Positions 16,948 through 30,106 are shown, numbered from the stretch's first letter. The stretch: 64,000 nucleotides of DNA from Methanovulcanius yangii (GCF_018687785.1 NZ_LTBL01000001.1:372001-436000); one strand, 5' to 3'. Notes: generated by a model not told the origin, from the sequence alone. Numbers and translations: made by a program.

Positions 16948-17562
16948 TTATAGCCAGAATAGGAGAATACGTTTTTCATCGCTTTTAATAGCTTCGATAT
17001 CTTCGCTATCCAAATTGCGCTGCGAACGAATGATAACTATCAGGTCCTGATCCTTATATTTCATGGGAGAGATCGTGATATCTCCTTTGCGTGTAATATT
17101 TTCCCGGAAATACAGATTACTGAAGTATGCTGCATCTCTTGTACCGCCGGGATATGAGGATGCAACAACAAGTCCGTCTCCCGAGGCAAGGGTGCAGGTC
17201 TCTATGCCATACTTCCGGCACAGGTTGCTCATACTCTCCATTATCGATAAGGACCCGTTCGTCAAATCAATATCCGTGACCGGTTTTTCATAGGCCTGAA
17301 CCCTGTCGGTTGATCGTTCTGTTGCGGGGGTTTCAGGTTCTTCAGCCACCTGCGTTTGCGGGGGTTTTGCTCTATTCTGGTCTTCTTTGGCCGTATTAAT
17401 CTGAATTTCCGACGAAATGGGATCTGTAGTAATTCCGACCTTGGGGATGCCGTTTGCTTTTGATTCTTCCCCTCTCCGGATCATTCGGTATGCCTGGTAG
17501 GCGATTGCAGGTATCACGACCAAAGCGGCGATACCAATAAAAATCAGAAATATGTCATCCAT
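16948..17562 (-). CDS. Membrane-anchored Roadblock/LC7-like protein
   Basis: This protein of about 204 residues has an N-terminal membrane helix (residues 4-24, IFLIFIGIAALVVIPAIAYQ) and a basic stop-transfer. A low-complexity linker rich in Pro, Glu and Thr (about 30-105) leads to a C-terminal domain of about 95 residues. In it, GIETCTLASGDGLVVASS followed by alternating strands and helices resembles the Roadblock/LC7 fold. The resemblance is my reading and needs profile confirmation. It lies 21 bp downstream of the duplicated-domain gene and 171 bp upstream of minD. Confidence 0.65.
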   Translation of the reverse strand: MDDIFLIFIGIAALVVIPAIAYQAYRMIRRGEESKANGIPKVGITTDPISSEIQINTAKEDQNRAKPPQTQVAEEPETPATERSTDRVQAYEKPVTDIDLTNGSLSIMESMSNLCRKYGIETCTLASGDGLVVASSYPGGTRDAAYFSNLYFRENITRKGDITISPMKYKDQDLIVIIRSQRNLDSEDIEAIKSDEKRILLFWL

Positions 17563-17583
17563 TTTTATCATTCATATGGACAA

Positions 17584-18819
17584 TTAGTCGGATTTCTCTA
17601 CTATAAGGTATTCAAGATCAAGTTCCTTGATAACATCCTTGAAGTTTTCCTTGATTCTTTTTTCCATTATTTCCATGTTCATATTTTCAAGATTGCGGAC
17701 TTGCTGTGCAAAATCATCCAGTTCCTCATCATCATTCGTGTCGATGGGTTCTTCCTCGACAAGAGAATCCAGTTCTTCCTGACTCAATGGTACGGGTTCA
17801 TGGGGAGTGACCTTATGTGCGGTGAGATCGGGGGCTATTTCTGATATCTTCGCGCCCGTATCGGGGGTCGTCGCGGTCATGTCAAAAATTTCCCGTGAAA
17901 CCGCTGAGATAGAAATACCTGTTCCTTTCGTCCAGTTGTTTGCCCAGTAACCGTCGTTAAATTCGATGGCCAGGTCCATTTGCTGGGGACTTAATTCATA
18001 AAGGTCCCCAGAGACTGTCTTTGATATTGCGGACTGTATCTCCTTGACTGCCTCCTCTCCATACCGTGGCGGGTAGTCAATCATTACACATCTGCCGCGT
18101 TCAAGGAGGAGCGATGCCTGCCGCCCATCAAGATCGATAATACAGTATCCGGTAAATTCCGAACTTTCGATATGGGAAACGAGATTCATTAACTTGATAT
18201 CCTTTCTTGTCTCGACCGGACGACCTCTTGGAAGCTGAAAAGTGTTTTTTGGGGCTCTGATCTTTGGATTGACTGAGGGCCTGAAATCAAAAATGCTGTT
18301 AATTTCCCGCCTTTTTCCACCAATTTTCGTCCCATTGGCATTTGTCGGGTGATGTGGATCACCTTCGACAATTCCATCTTCTTTGGAATGTAATTCAACA
18401 TATTTCTGGATTGTTGGACTTCTTTTTTCATTTGAGAGTCCTGGCGACGACAATTTTTTGTTTGGGGTGGTATTTCGGGACTGATCAATTATTTCCGACT
18501 GTGCCTTTGTCGGTGAATCATTTACAATACAGTCGTTGTTAAATTCAAGGCTGAGGTTGACCTGTGTGGGAGTAAAGTTGTATAATTCAGCATTAATTTT
18601 TTCATTTATTCCCTTAATTTCGCTGAACGCCTTATCTCCTTTAAGATTGTCGGACTGGGAAAGGATACACAGGCCCCCTTTAAAAACAAGATTTTTCTTA
18701 TTATTTTGAATATGGAGTATGCAATGGCCTGTAAACCTCGTACCGGCAATTTCTTCCAGTAAGCTTGCCATTGTGATATTTTTTTTCACCGAATGGAGTG
18801 AACCACGGGGCAACTGCAT
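17584..18819 (-). CDS. Duplicated-domain protein, DUF2226-like
   Basis: This protein of about 411 residues contains two copies of a ~100-residue domain. Copy 1 starts MQLPRGSLHSVKKNITM (residues 1-98) and copy 2 FQLPRGRPVETRKDIKL (194-296). Both keep LPRG, TRFTGHC/SEFTGYC, an (L)(F/L)(K/E)(G/R)G(L/R)C core and a (L)S(L)EFN ending. A linker lies between them, and a charged helical tail (last ~90 residues) closes the protein. It resembles archaeal DUF2226 proteins; no function is known. ATG 18819 is preferred over TTG 18843. It is the first gene of a minus-strand set ending with MinD, divergent from a Roadblock gene. Confidence 0.65.
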   Translation of the reverse strand: MQLPRGSLHSVKKNITMASLLEEIAGTRFTGHCILHIQNNKKNLVFKGGLCILSQSDNLKGDKAFSEIKGINEKINAELYNFTPTQVNLSLEFNNDCIVNDSPTKAQSEIIDQSRNTTPNKKLSSPGLSNEKRSPTIQKYVELHSKEDGIVEGDPHHPTNANGTKIGGKRREINSIFDFRPSVNPKIRAPKNTFQLPRGRPVETRKDIKLMNLVSHIESSEFTGYCIIDLDGRQASLLLERGRCVMIDYPPRYGEEAVKEIQSAISKTVSGDLYELSPQQMDLAIEFNDGYWANNWTKGTGISISAVSREIFDMTATTPDTGAKISEIAPDLTAHKVTPHEPVPLSQEELDSLVEEEPIDTNDDEELDDFAQQVRNLENMNMEIMEKRIKENFKDVIKELDLEYLIVEKSD

Positions 18820-19010
18820 CCTGTTTAAATGGTGTTTCTGCAATCACATAAAGGTAGTGTATCGCTGTATTGAGGTATTTTGGCCCGGACGTTAAGTGAT
18901 CGGCGTCGTTCGTTTGATTTTCTTCTTAAGGTTTGGAATGTAAGCTATATGGTGAGTGAAAACTAAAAAACACATTTAGAATAAAAAAATTATTTACAGG
19001 GAAGTGCAGA

Positions 19011-19385
19011 GTGAGTGAAAATCGTCCATTAAGGGATAAAATCCAAAAATATGTTGATGAGGTGATGTCGCTTGATGCGGTAACTTCCTGTGCGATCGTA
19101 TCAAGGTCGGGGCATATAATGGGGAGGCAGATGGATGAGGGTGTATCTGCGCCGTCCTTTGCTGCAATGGCTGCAACAATGCTGGCATCTTCGGAAGGAG
19201 CGAGTAGCATTCTCCATCTTTCACCACCGTCCTATGTGGTGGCAGAGATGGCGGATGCGATTCTCATTATCTGCAGTGCAGGAAAAAATGCACTAATTAC
19301 AGTAATTATTAATAATCAATCTGATGTACATTCAGTGAAGAATTCATTGGCAGGAATTTGTGGAAGAATAGGGGAGGAGTTGTAA
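19011..19385 (+). CDS. Roadblock/LC7 domain protein
   Basis: The 124-residue protein is a compact Roadblock/LC7 domain. SLDAVTSCAIVSRSGHIMGR near residue 18 is the first hairpin, then a central helix (PSFAAMAATMLASSEGASSI) and the closing strands AILIICSAGKNALITVII. These proteins dimerise and regulate small GTPases or other NTPases. No GTPase gene is adjacent, but a MinD ATPase is in the divergent set. Start is GTG 19011; the stop overlaps the next gene's ATG by one base (TAATG), so the receiver protein is coupled to it. Confidence 0.88.
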   Translation: MSENRPLRDKIQKYVDEVMSLDAVTSCAIVSRSGHIMGRQMDEGVSAPSFAAMAATMLASSEGASSILHLSPPSYVVAEMADAILIICSAGKNALITVIINNQSDVHSVKNSLAGICGRIGEEL

Positions 19386-20011
19386 TGTATACCATTTTAA
19401 TTGTTGACGATAGCCCGATGATTGTTGATGTCTTCGTGGCAATGCTCGAAAGAGGAGGATATAGGCCGATTGCTGCATATAGTGGAAATGAATGCCTGGA
19501 AGTTCTTGAGGATGTACGTCCGGATCTCATCCTTCTCGATATCATGATGGAACCGATGGACGGGTGGGAAACCCTCGAAAACATCAAATCGAACCCTGCC
19601 ACTGCCAATGTTCCCGTAATGATGCTCACCGCAAAACAGCTTACTCCTGATGAAGCCCAGGAGTATGGGGCATATATTGAAGATTACATCATGAAACCGA
19701 CGACCCACCGTCAGCTATACGATGCGATTGAATATGTGCTCAAGCGACAGGAAAAGATTAATGCGGATATTGAGGAAGCACGCAGCAAAGGGGCGGACAC
19801 ACAGATCATTGAGGAATATGAGCGCCTTTCAAAGAGTGCTGATGTATCCAAACGCCTCCTGAAGATACTGGAATCCACGTATAATCTGAATGATTCGAAT
19901 GTCAAGGTGGGCGAGAATATCCAGCAGGCTATTGAGAGTATGGGTATGAGCATAAAATTCCAGGAAGAGCGCCTCAACCAGATAAAAAAAGAGCATATTC
20001 GTCCGGAATAA
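19385..20011 (+). CDS. Response regulator with helical, non-DNA-binding C-terminus
   Basis: The 208-residue protein begins with a complete receiver domain: acidic pair in IVDDSPM (D8, D9), phosphoacceptor D52 in LLDIMMEPMDGW, T82 and K104 in YIMKPTT. Residues about 120-208 are a long charged helical region (NADIEEARSKGAD ... EERLNQIKKEH) with no helix-turn-helix, so the output is probably protein-protein interaction. It is coupled to the Roadblock gene by a one-base overlap. No histidine kinase is nearby. Output may act on the MinD/Roadblock cluster (inference). Confidence 0.92.
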   Translation: MYTILIVDDSPMIVDVFVAMLERGGYRPIAAYSGNECLEVLEDVRPDLILLDIMMEPMDGWETLENIKSNPATANVPVMMLTAKQLTPDEAQEYGAYIEDYIMKPTTHRQLYDAIEYVLKRQEKINADIEEARSKGADTQIIEEYERLSKSADVSKRLLKILESTYNLNDSNVKVGENIQQAIESMGMSIKFQEERLNQIKKEHIRPE

Positions 20012-20022
20012 ATATCCAAAAA

Positions 20023-20493
20023 CTATTTTTCTTTTGTATCCCGGCTGACTGTATAGATGGCGATGGTCAGTACTAATATGGCCAGGATTGAAAGGGCGAG
20101 TTCCCATAGTAACATCGTGGTCAGGATTTCGGTGTCGATGAACAGCAGACGGCGAACCATCGCCGTTATCCCGGCAATGAGTATGGGACGGACCTGGATG
20201 ATGTTCGTTCTGAGATAAACAAGAACCGTTTCAAGAACTTCCACGATGATAATTGTAAGAAGGACGGCATGCAGCGAGTGCAGCATTCCCTCGGCCTCGT
20301 TCCCGGAAATTATTATCCAGAAACCGAGGGCTGTATCATAGAGTGAGAAAAATGCCAAAGCGAGTAGAATTATCGCAATGATCAGGTAGATGATCATCGT
20401 CCCGGATGATACCGTGTCGATCATTTTTGACTGGAATGTGGTTTTTTCTCCATTCATGGCCATCACTAATCCATAATAGGCGTGGTATCCCAT
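20023..20493 (-). CDS. PsiE family (phosphate-starvation-inducible E-like) membrane protein
   Basis: The 156-residue protein has four hydrophobic helices: IIYLIIAIILLALAFF, a second including LHAVLLTIIIVEVLETVLVY, a third around PILIAGITAMVRR, and a last one before TVSRDTKEK. Order and motifs match the PsiE family, whose biochemical role is unknown. ATG 20493 is used; ATG 20463 or 20457 would shorten the cytosolic N-terminus. It converges on the response regulator gene with 11 bp between stops. Confidence 0.85.
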   Translation of the reverse strand: MGYHAYYGLVMAMNGEKTTFQSKMIDTVSSGTMIIYLIIAIILLALAFFSLYDTALGFWIIISGNEAEGMLHSLHAVLLTIIIVEVLETVLVYLRTNIIQVRPILIAGITAMVRRLLFIDTEILTTMLLWELALSILAILVLTIAIYTVSRDTKEK

Positions 20494-20658
20494 ATATTAG
20501 TTGTATCATATTTTACTGGTGCCAGAGCAGATTTTCTGAAATTATGGTGCGCGGATATTCCTTGGATTGGGTGATTCTCCCGGTCGGGCATTTTTAAATG
20601 ATGGAAAGGTTTATGGTTCCACACTGCATTGTAATAATGCTGATTCGATCGACATGCG

Positions 20659-20732
20659 GGGCCCGTAGCTCAGTAAGGCAGAGCGCCTGGCTTTTAACCA
20701 GGTGGTCGGGGGTTCAAATCCCTCCGGGCCCG
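20659..20732 (+). tRNA. tRNA-Lys (anticodon TTT)
   Basis: The acceptor GGGCCCG pairs with CGGGCCC, followed by discriminator G. The anticodon arm CCTGG-CTTTTAA-CCAGG gives anticodon TTT (lysine). The T loop TTCAAAT is closed by GGGGG/CCCTC pairs. CCA is not encoded and no intron is present. It lies 88 bp upstream of rpoH. Confidence 0.96.
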
Positions 20733-20820
20733 TTGCCACCAAGCGATGACTGTGGCGCACTCTGTGATTTTTTCGCGGTGATGCATCTGAAAAAAAACTC
20801 GTTATGAGCAGGGGCATAAG

Positions 20821-21075
20821 ATGAGCACCAAAGAATTTTCTGTATTAAACCACGTGATGGTTCCGGAACATCACATCATGACGCAGGAGGAGGTAGATGA
20901 CCTGCTATCCACCTACCAGATTACCCATGATCAACTACCAAAAATTTATCATGACGATCCCGCGGTGAAAGCCATTGACGGGAACGTTAATGACATTGTC
21001 CGGATTGTCCGCAACAGCCAGACTGCAGGAAGGGCTGAATCATACAGGATGGTCGTAAAGAGGCCAAAGAAGTAA
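20821..21075 (+). CDS. rpoH: DNA-directed RNA polymerase subunit H
   Basis: The 84-residue protein matches archaeal Rpo5/RpoH, the homologue of the eukaryotic Rpb5 C-terminal domain. The conserved [19 protein letters not shown] and SYRMVVKR ending are diagnostic; the middle segment [20 protein letters not shown] is also typical. It sits at the head of the polymerase operon, 19 bp before rpoB'', the standard archaeal order. The initial AT-rich leader after tRNA-Lys probably contains its promoter. Confidence 0.96.
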   Translation: MSTKEFSVLNHVMVPEHHIMTQEEVDDLLSTYQITHDQLPKIYHDDPAVKAIDGNVNDIVRIVRNSQTAGRAESYRMVVKRPKK

Positions 21076-21094
21076 TAAATCTCTGATTTCAGGG

Positions 21095-22663
21095 GTGATC
21101 TCTCTGCTTGATAGGAAAGTATTATCTAAAGCCTATTTTTCCCGGGAACACGTAGCACGCCATCAGCTGGATTCATACAACCATTTTCTGAACTATAACC
21201 TTCAGAAAGTGGTTGATGAACAAAGGGTTATTGAAACCGATATTGGCCAGCGTGGTAAAGACAACGAACCGGTATGGGTTGAACTTGGAAAGATTGAAGT
21301 GAAAAAACCGGTTGTCCGCGAAGCTGATGGTTCGCAGTCGAACCTCTTTCCCAGTGAGGCGCGTCTTCGCAATCTCACGTATGCGGCACCGATACAGCTG
21401 GAAATGGTTCTCGTCCAGGGAGACGAGCGCCAGGAACCGGTAATTACCACGATTGGTCAGCTTCCTGTGATGATAGGATCACAGTGCTGCAATTTATGCG
21501 GAATGTCCGATTTGGAAAGGATCGCCCAGGGAGAAGATTCTCATGACCCTGGCGGATACTTTGTCATTAACGGATCTGAACGTGTCCTGATGACGCTCGA
21601 GGATCTTGCCTCCAACAAGATCATGACTGAGTATACCGAGCGGTATAACGAACGCATTTACGTGGCCAAGGTTTTCTCACAATATCGGGGGTATCGTGCA
21701 CTCGTGATTGTGGAGCGCAACAGGAAAAACCTGCTTGAGGTGTCTTTCCCTTCCGTTGCAGGGCATCTTCGTTACGTGGACCTAATGCGTGGGCTGGGCC
21801 TCACCAGTGACCACGATATCGTCAATGCGGTCTCAAATGACGAAGATATCCTCACCTTCATGATGCAGAATCTGGAGGAGAGCGAATGCGACACCACCGA
21901 AGACGGCATCATGTACGTCGGCAAAAAACTCGCACCAAACCAGACGCGTGATTACCAGCGCAAGCGTGCGGAATTTGTCCTGGACAATTACCTTCTGCCG
22001 CACCTGAATTATCTGATGCCGGAAGGGCTCAAGGAAGAGGATCCCGGGTATCAGCATGCCGTGGAGAGTGTGCGTCTGGCAAAGGCGCACTTCCTCGGAC
22101 GTATGGCTGAGGCATGCTTTGATCTCGTTCTCGAAAACCGCAGAATAGATGATAAGGATCATTATTCCAACAAGAGACTGAAACTCGCCGGTGATCTGAT
22201 GGAAGATCTCTTTAGGATCTCCCTGAATCGCCTCACCCGCGATGTCAAATATCAGCTGGAACGAGCCAGCATGCGTCACCGTGATCTGTCTATCAGTACT
22301 GCTGTTCGTGCGGATGTGCTGACGGAACGTCTTCTGCATCCGCTCGCCACCGGAAACTGGGTCGGGGGCAGAACCGGTGTGTCCCAGCTTCTGGACAGGA
22401 CCGATCATATGGCCGTTGTCTCCCACCTGAGGAGAGTGATTTCTCCCCTTTCACGTTCGCAGCCCCATTTTGAGGCTCGTGATCTGCATCCTACCCAGTG
22501 GGGAAGAATCTGCCCGTCAGAAACTCCTGAGGGTCCGAACTGTGGTCTTGTCAAGAATTTTGCACAGATGGTAGAGATATCAAAGGGAGTGCCGGATGAA
22601 CAGGCGGTTATCCGTACTCTCTACAATGTCGGGGTTGAAGAGCTCAAGAAGGAGGTCCTATGA
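21095..22663 (+). CDS. rpoB2: DNA-directed RNA polymerase subunit B'' (N-terminal half of B)
   Basis: The 522-residue protein is the N-terminal part of the beta-type subunit, split in methanogens. It begins [19 protein letters not shown] from GTG 21095, with AGGGG just upstream. [25 protein letters not shown] and [17 protein letters not shown] are universal B-subunit blocks. It overlaps rpoB' by 4 nt, as expected for a split of one ancestral gene, and the split point lies after the PNCGLVKN region. It is followed in order by B', A' and A''. Confidence 0.98.
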   Translation: MISLLDRKVLSKAYFSREHVARHQLDSYNHFLNYNLQKVVDEQRVIETDIGQRGKDNEPVWVELGKIEVKKPVVREADGSQSNLFPSEARLRNLTYAAPIQLEMVLVQGDERQEPVITTIGQLPVMIGSQCCNLCGMSDLERIAQGEDSHDPGGYFVINGSERVLMTLEDLASNKIMTEYTERYNERIYVAKVFSQYRGYRALVIVERNRKNLLEVSFPSVAGHLRYVDLMRGLGLTSDHDIVNAVSNDEDILTFMMQNLEESECDTTEDGIMYVGKKLAPNQTRDYQRKRAEFVLDNYLLPHLNYLMPEGLKEEDPGYQHAVESVRLAKAHFLGRMAEACFDLVLENRRIDDKDHYSNKRLKLAGDLMEDLFRISLNRLTRDVKYQLERASMRHRDLSISTAVRADVLTERLLHPLATGNWVGGRTGVSQLLDRTDHMAVVSHLRRVISPLSRSQPHFEARDLHPTQWGRICPSETPEGPNCGLVKNFAQMVEISKGVPDEQAVIRTLYNVGVEELKKEVL

Positions 22664-24480
22664 AACTGAAGAAATCTCGTGTTTTCGTTGACGGTGCGCT
22701 GGTCGGGCTGACTGAGAATCCGGAAGAGATGGTTCAGCGTATCCGTAAGATGCGACGCCGCGGGGAACTTTCAACAGAGATCAATATCTCATACAAGCGG
22801 TACAATGAGGATGTAATCATCCATACGGACCGTGGCCGAGCCCGCCGGCCGCTTATTGTTGTTGATGAGGGAAAACCTCTCGTCACCGATGAGGATATTG
22901 AATGGGTAAAGTCTGGTGAGATCGAGTTTGAGGATCTGGTTTCCCGTGGCATCGTTGAATTCATCGATGCTGAGGAGGAAGAAGACCTTTATATCGCGAT
23001 GAGTGAGGAGGAGATCACTCCCGAGCACACTCATATGGAGATTGACGCCTCCCTCATTCTGGGGATTGGAGCTGCACATGTTCCCTTCCCTGAGCATAAT
23101 GCATCTCCGCGTGTGACAATGGGTGCCGGAATGATTAAGCAGGCCCTTGGATTTGCAGCTTCTAATATGAAACTGCGGCCTGATACGCGGGGCCATATGC
23201 TTCACTATGTCCAGAAACCGATGGTTCACACACAGACCACGGAAGTAATCGGATCTGATGACCGGGCGGCGGGACAGAATCTTGTTGTTGCCATTCTCTC
23301 GTATGAAGGGTTCAATATCGAGGATGCACTCATTTTCAACCGGGCCTCTATTGATCGTGGAGTCGGGCGCTCCCACTTTTTCCGTACCTATGATGGGGAA
23401 GAACGCCGGTATCCCGGAGGCCAGGTCGATAAGATAGAGGTTCCTGATGAAGAGGTCTCCGGGGCTCATGGCGCCGAGTATTACCAGAACATCGATACAG
23501 ATGGTGTCATCAACCCAGAGACGGTTGTGAAGGAGAAGGATGTCCTTATCGGAAAAACATCGCCGCCGAGGTTCCTTGAAGAACCATCCGGGGAACTGAT
23601 TACCGTTGAAAAACGCCGTGACACATCCGTTACGATGCGGAGTAACGAGCACGGAATTGTTGATACCGTCATCATCACCGAGGGTGAGAACAGCTCCCGT
23701 CTGGTGAAGGTCCGAACCCGCGATCTGAGAGTCCCGGAGGTCGGTGACAAGTTTGCATCACGTCACGGACAGAAGGGTGTTGTCGGACTCATAGTTCCGC
23801 CTGAGAACATGCCGTTTTCAGAAGCCGGCATAGCGCCGGACCTGGTTATCAATCCCCATGCCATCCCTTCACGTATGACTATCGGCCATATGCTGGAGAT
23901 GCTTGGCGGAAAGGTCGGGTCGCTTGAGGGGCGCAGAATTGGAGCCACGGCTTTCTCTGGAGAGAAGGAGACGGACCTCAGGGCGTCACTGCAGAAACTC
24001 GGTTTTGCGCATAATGGCCGCGAGGTCATGTATGACGGCATTACCGGGCGACAGTTCCACGCGGATATCTATGTAGGCGTCATCTTTTACCAGAAACTCT
24101 ATCACATGGTTTCATCGAAAATGCATGCGCGTTCGCGTGGACCTGTGCAGGTTCTGACCCGTCAACCTACCGAGGGTCGTGCCCGTGAGGGAGGTCTCAG
24201 GTTTGGTGAGATGGAGCGCGATGTGATGATTGGTCATGGCGCAGCAATGGCACTGAAGGAGCGTCTTCTCGACGAATCCGATAAGGTGGAACAGTATGTC
24301 TGTGCACAGTGTGGAATGATCGCGTTTCTCGATCGCAACCGCAATGTGACACGTTGTCTGGCGTGCGGGAATGAAACCGATATCTATCCGGTAGAAATGA
24401 GCTATGCATTCAAACTTCTCCTCGATGAGATGAAGAGTATGGGTATTGCCCCGAGAATGCACCTGGAGGACCAGGTTTAA
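22660..24480 (+). CDS. rpoB1: DNA-directed RNA polymerase subunit B' (C-terminal half of B)
   Basis: The 606-residue protein is the catalytic C-terminal part of the B subunit. [15 protein letters not shown] and [17 protein letters not shown] contain residues near the active site. [20 protein letters not shown] is the clamp-connector block. The C-terminal zinc ribbon is CAQC (near residue 547) with CLAC. The start overlaps B'' by 4 nt. The long open frames on the opposite strand are codon-bias shadows. Confidence 0.98.
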   Translation: MKLKKSRVFVDGALVGLTENPEEMVQRIRKMRRRGELSTEINISYKRYNEDVIIHTDRGRARRPLIVVDEGKPLVTDEDIEWVKSGEIEFEDLVSRGIVEFIDAEEEEDLYIAMSEEEITPEHTHMEIDASLILGIGAAHVPFPEHNASPRVTMGAGMIKQALGFAASNMKLRPDTRGHMLHYVQKPMVHTQTTEVIGSDDRAAGQNLVVAILSYEGFNIEDALIFNRASIDRGVGRSHFFRTYDGEERRYPGGQVDKIEVPDEEVSGAHGAEYYQNIDTDGVINPETVVKEKDVLIGKTSPPRFLEEPSGELITVEKRRDTSVTMRSNEHGIVDTVIITEGENSSRLVKVRTRDLRVPEVGDKFASRHGQKGVVGLIVPPENMPFSEAGIAPDLVINPHAIPSRMTIGHMLEMLGGKVGSLEGRRIGATAFSGEKETDLRASLQKLGFAHNGREVMYDGITGRQFHADIYVGVIFYQKLYHMVSSKMHARSRGPVQVLTRQPTEGRAREGGLRFGEMERDVMIGHGAAMALKERLLDESDKVEQYVCAQCGMIAFLDRNRNVTRCLACGNETDIYPVEMSYAFKLLLDEMKSMGIAPRMHLEDQV

Positions 24481-24495
24481 AGGGGGAAATAGAAA

Positions 24496-28301
<3,806 letters not shown>

Positions 28302-28311
28302 GAGAATTTCA

Positions 28312-28602
28312 ATGGATTTCGAAACGTCTCTGAGACGCGCTATCAAAACTGGCAATGTTGTACATGGCCAGAAATCTACAAAAGATTGTATTGAAAACGG
28401 TACTGCACAGATGGTTGTTGTAGCAAAAAACTGTCCTGAAGAGATTGTCAGTTATATTGCGGACAAACCTGAGGTTTTCATGTATATCTATAAGGGTTCA
28501 AGTATGCAGCTCGGCAAAGCCTGCGGAAGGCCGCACATGGTCAGTGCGCTGGCAGTGGTTGACGCCGGTGAATCTGATATTCTGAATCTCAAGAGGGCCT
28601 GA
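28312..28602 (+). CDS. rpl30e: 50S ribosomal protein L30e
   Basis: The 96-residue protein matches archaeal L30e, a kink-turn binding protein of the L7Ae/L30e fold. It reads MDFETSLRRAIKTGNVVHGQ at its start, with GTAQMVVVAKNCPEE and YKGSSMQLGKACGRP as later blocks. It sits between rpoA'' and nusA, as in most archaea. The downstream gene begins 1 bp after its stop, so these are tightly coupled. Confidence 0.96.
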   Translation: MDFETSLRRAIKTGNVVHGQKSTKDCIENGTAQMVVVAKNCPEEIVSYIADKPEVFMYIYKGSSMQLGKACGRPHMVSALAVVDAGESDILNLKRA

Positions 28603-28603
28603 A

Positions 28604-29053
28604 ATGGGTGAAATTGTATTGAATGAGCAGTGCCTCCAGCTCATGGCCCAGTTTGAAGCAATCACTGGTGCAGGAAGCCGGGACTGTATTGTCGACGAAC
28701 GTAACGAGCGTCTCATCTTTGTCATAAATCCTGGTGAGATGGGGCGAGCTATCGGCAAACAGGGTTCCAGCATAAAGAAAGCCTCAGATGAGATGGGAAA
28801 AAGAATTGAGGTTGTGGAGTTTTCAGATGACGCAGAACAATTTCTGCGCAACTGTTTCCTCCCTGCAAGAGTCATCTCCGTTTCCATCGATGAAAATGAG
28901 GAAGGGGAACTTGTGGCCCTGATTGACGTTGCTGAAGAAGACCGTGGGATTGCTATCGGCAAAGCGGGTAAGAATATCTTCAAAGCAAAGCGTCTTGCAG
29001 AACGTCAGCATGACATCAGTGATGTCCAGCTCGTTCAGGACGATTACGAATAA
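28604..29053 (+). CDS. nusA: NusA-like transcription termination/antitermination factor (KH domains)
   Basis: The 149-residue archaeal NusA consists of two KH RNA-binding domains. The first has the motif VINPGEMGRAIGKQGSSIKK near residue 45; the second has DRGIAIGKAGKNIFKAKRLA near residue 115. It lacks the N-terminal and S1 domains of bacterial NusA, as is normal for archaea. It is the last gene of the polymerase operon here and ends at a strong T-run. In many archaea S12, S7 and elongation factor genes follow, but they do not here. Confidence 0.95.
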   Translation: MGEIVLNEQCLQLMAQFEAITGAGSRDCIVDERNERLIFVINPGEMGRAIGKQGSSIKKASDEMGKRIEVVEFSDDAEQFLRNCFLPARVISVSIDENEEGELVALIDVAEEDRGIAIGKAGKNIFKAKRLAERQHDISDVQLVQDDYE

Positions 29054-29055
29054 CC

Positions 29056-29064
29056 TTTTTTTTT
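29056..29064 (+). terminator. T-run after nusA
   Basis: A run of nine T starts 3 nt after the nusA stop codon and is a plausible intrinsic archaeal terminator for the RNA polymerase operon. Confidence 0.6.
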
Positions 29065-29137
29065 GGTGCCGATCCGGCAACCTTTATCTGATATTCCGTC
29101 CATTCCAGCAGAAGGAACTAATCGGCGGATAGAGGTT

Positions 29138-29362
29138 ATGATACAGGATATTGCGTATTATGCAGTGTATACCTTGCCTGTGGTGGTGGTAATAGGGGCT
29201 GTAACGCTTCTGAGTTTTGTTGGAACGGCATCAATTCCTATTCTCAATCGTCAGAGGAAGGAAAAAATTCCAATAATCTGGCACATAAGGATGGCCCAGG
29301 TTTCGTTTATCCTTGCCATCGTTCATGGACTGCTGGCTGCAAGTATTTACATGGGATTTTAA
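29138..29362 (+). CDS. Small two-helix membrane protein with conserved-looking histidines
   Basis: The 74-residue protein has two hydrophobic segments, YTLPVVVVIGAVTLLSFVG (residues 11-29) and MAQVSFILAIVHGLLAASI (about 51-69), joined by a basic loop. Histidines occur as WHIRM just before the second helix and HGLL within it, 14 residues apart. ATG 29138 is chosen because AGAGG precedes it. No family is recognised. The DOMON lipoprotein gene converges with a 9-bp gap. A haem-binding role is only a possibility. Confidence 0.65.
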   Translation: MIQDIAYYAVYTLPVVVVIGAVTLLSFVGTASIPILNRQRKEKIPIIWHIRMAQVSFILAIVHGLLAASIYMGF

Positions 29363-29371
29363 GCGCATGGG

Positions 29372-30061
29372 TCAGGTGGTAAAATCCACCCTTCCCTTGC
29401 CAATATTGTGTTTCAATAGTGGTTCGTCATTAGCCGACACTGCCCAGATAATTGGAATCGTCTCACCCTCCGTCAATTCTGAATCAAATTTGTCTCCGGT
29501 GTTCATCAGACGTGAGAATTCGATTGTAGTTCTGCTGTTCGATTCAATGGCTTCAAAGGCCAGGATATCAAACGTCCCCCCAAGGTCCGTATCGGCAGGA
29601 TGTGGACCATATGGCCCGGTTGAATACATGTCATAGATGTAGGTTTCACCATCTTCCGATCCACCGAGAATAATGTCTGCGTTGTCCATACCTGAAGTCG
29701 GCCTGAATCCTATTGCCACCCACCCTTCGTGACGACTGCGGAGTGCCATATAGAGTATATCGGATTCTGATGACCAGAAGATCTCCATTATACCGTCGCC
29801 CACGGTCAATGAGTTGAGGTATTCCCCTTCGGAGATGATTCCATCCGCTCTCCACTCTTTCGGAAGCGGTGATGGTGAGGGGGGTGTGGTTTCTGTCGGA
29901 GGGGATGAAGTCTCCGTCTCTGCTGGTTGAGGAGTGGTGGCGCCGGTCACAAGGGGGACGGGTGTTGGTGGGGATTCGATGCTCTCCTCTGGTGCAGTGC
30001 ATCCGGCACCGGCAATACAGAGAAGTACCATCATCAGAAGTGTGAATTTTTTCCGGTTCAT
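29372..30061 (-). CDS. DOMON-domain lipoprotein
   Basis: The 229-residue protein has a signal peptide with lipobox LCIAGAGC (Cys at about residue 21). A Pro/Thr/Ser-rich linker (about 25-68) is typical of extracellular archaeal proteins. A DOMON-like beta-sandwich (about 70-229) carries YMALRSRHEGWVAIGF, DNADIILGGSEDGETYIYDM and the late ANDEPLLKHNIGKGRVDF. DOMON domains bind haem or sugars; here the ligand is unknown. It acts outside the membrane. It converges on the small His-containing membrane protein. Confidence 0.8.
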   Translation of the reverse strand: MNRKKFTLLMMVLLCIAGAGCTAPEESIESPPTPVPLVTGATTPQPAETETSSPPTETTPPSPSPLPKEWRADGIISEGEYLNSLTVGDGIMEIFWSSESDILYMALRSRHEGWVAIGFRPTSGMDNADIILGGSEDGETYIYDMYSTGPYGPHPADTDLGGTFDILAFEAIESNSRTTIEFSRLMNTGDKFDSELTEGETIPIIWAVSANDEPLLKHNIGKGRVDFTT

Positions 30062-30106
30062 GGACGGGTAATTGCGCTTGTATATGATAATTGTAACCGG
30101 GATTGG

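Noticed and set aside
22789-23652. 287-codon frame opposite rpoB', and 197 codons opposite rpoB'' (21833-22426)
   Set aside because: Antisense shadows caused by codon bias in polymerase genes.
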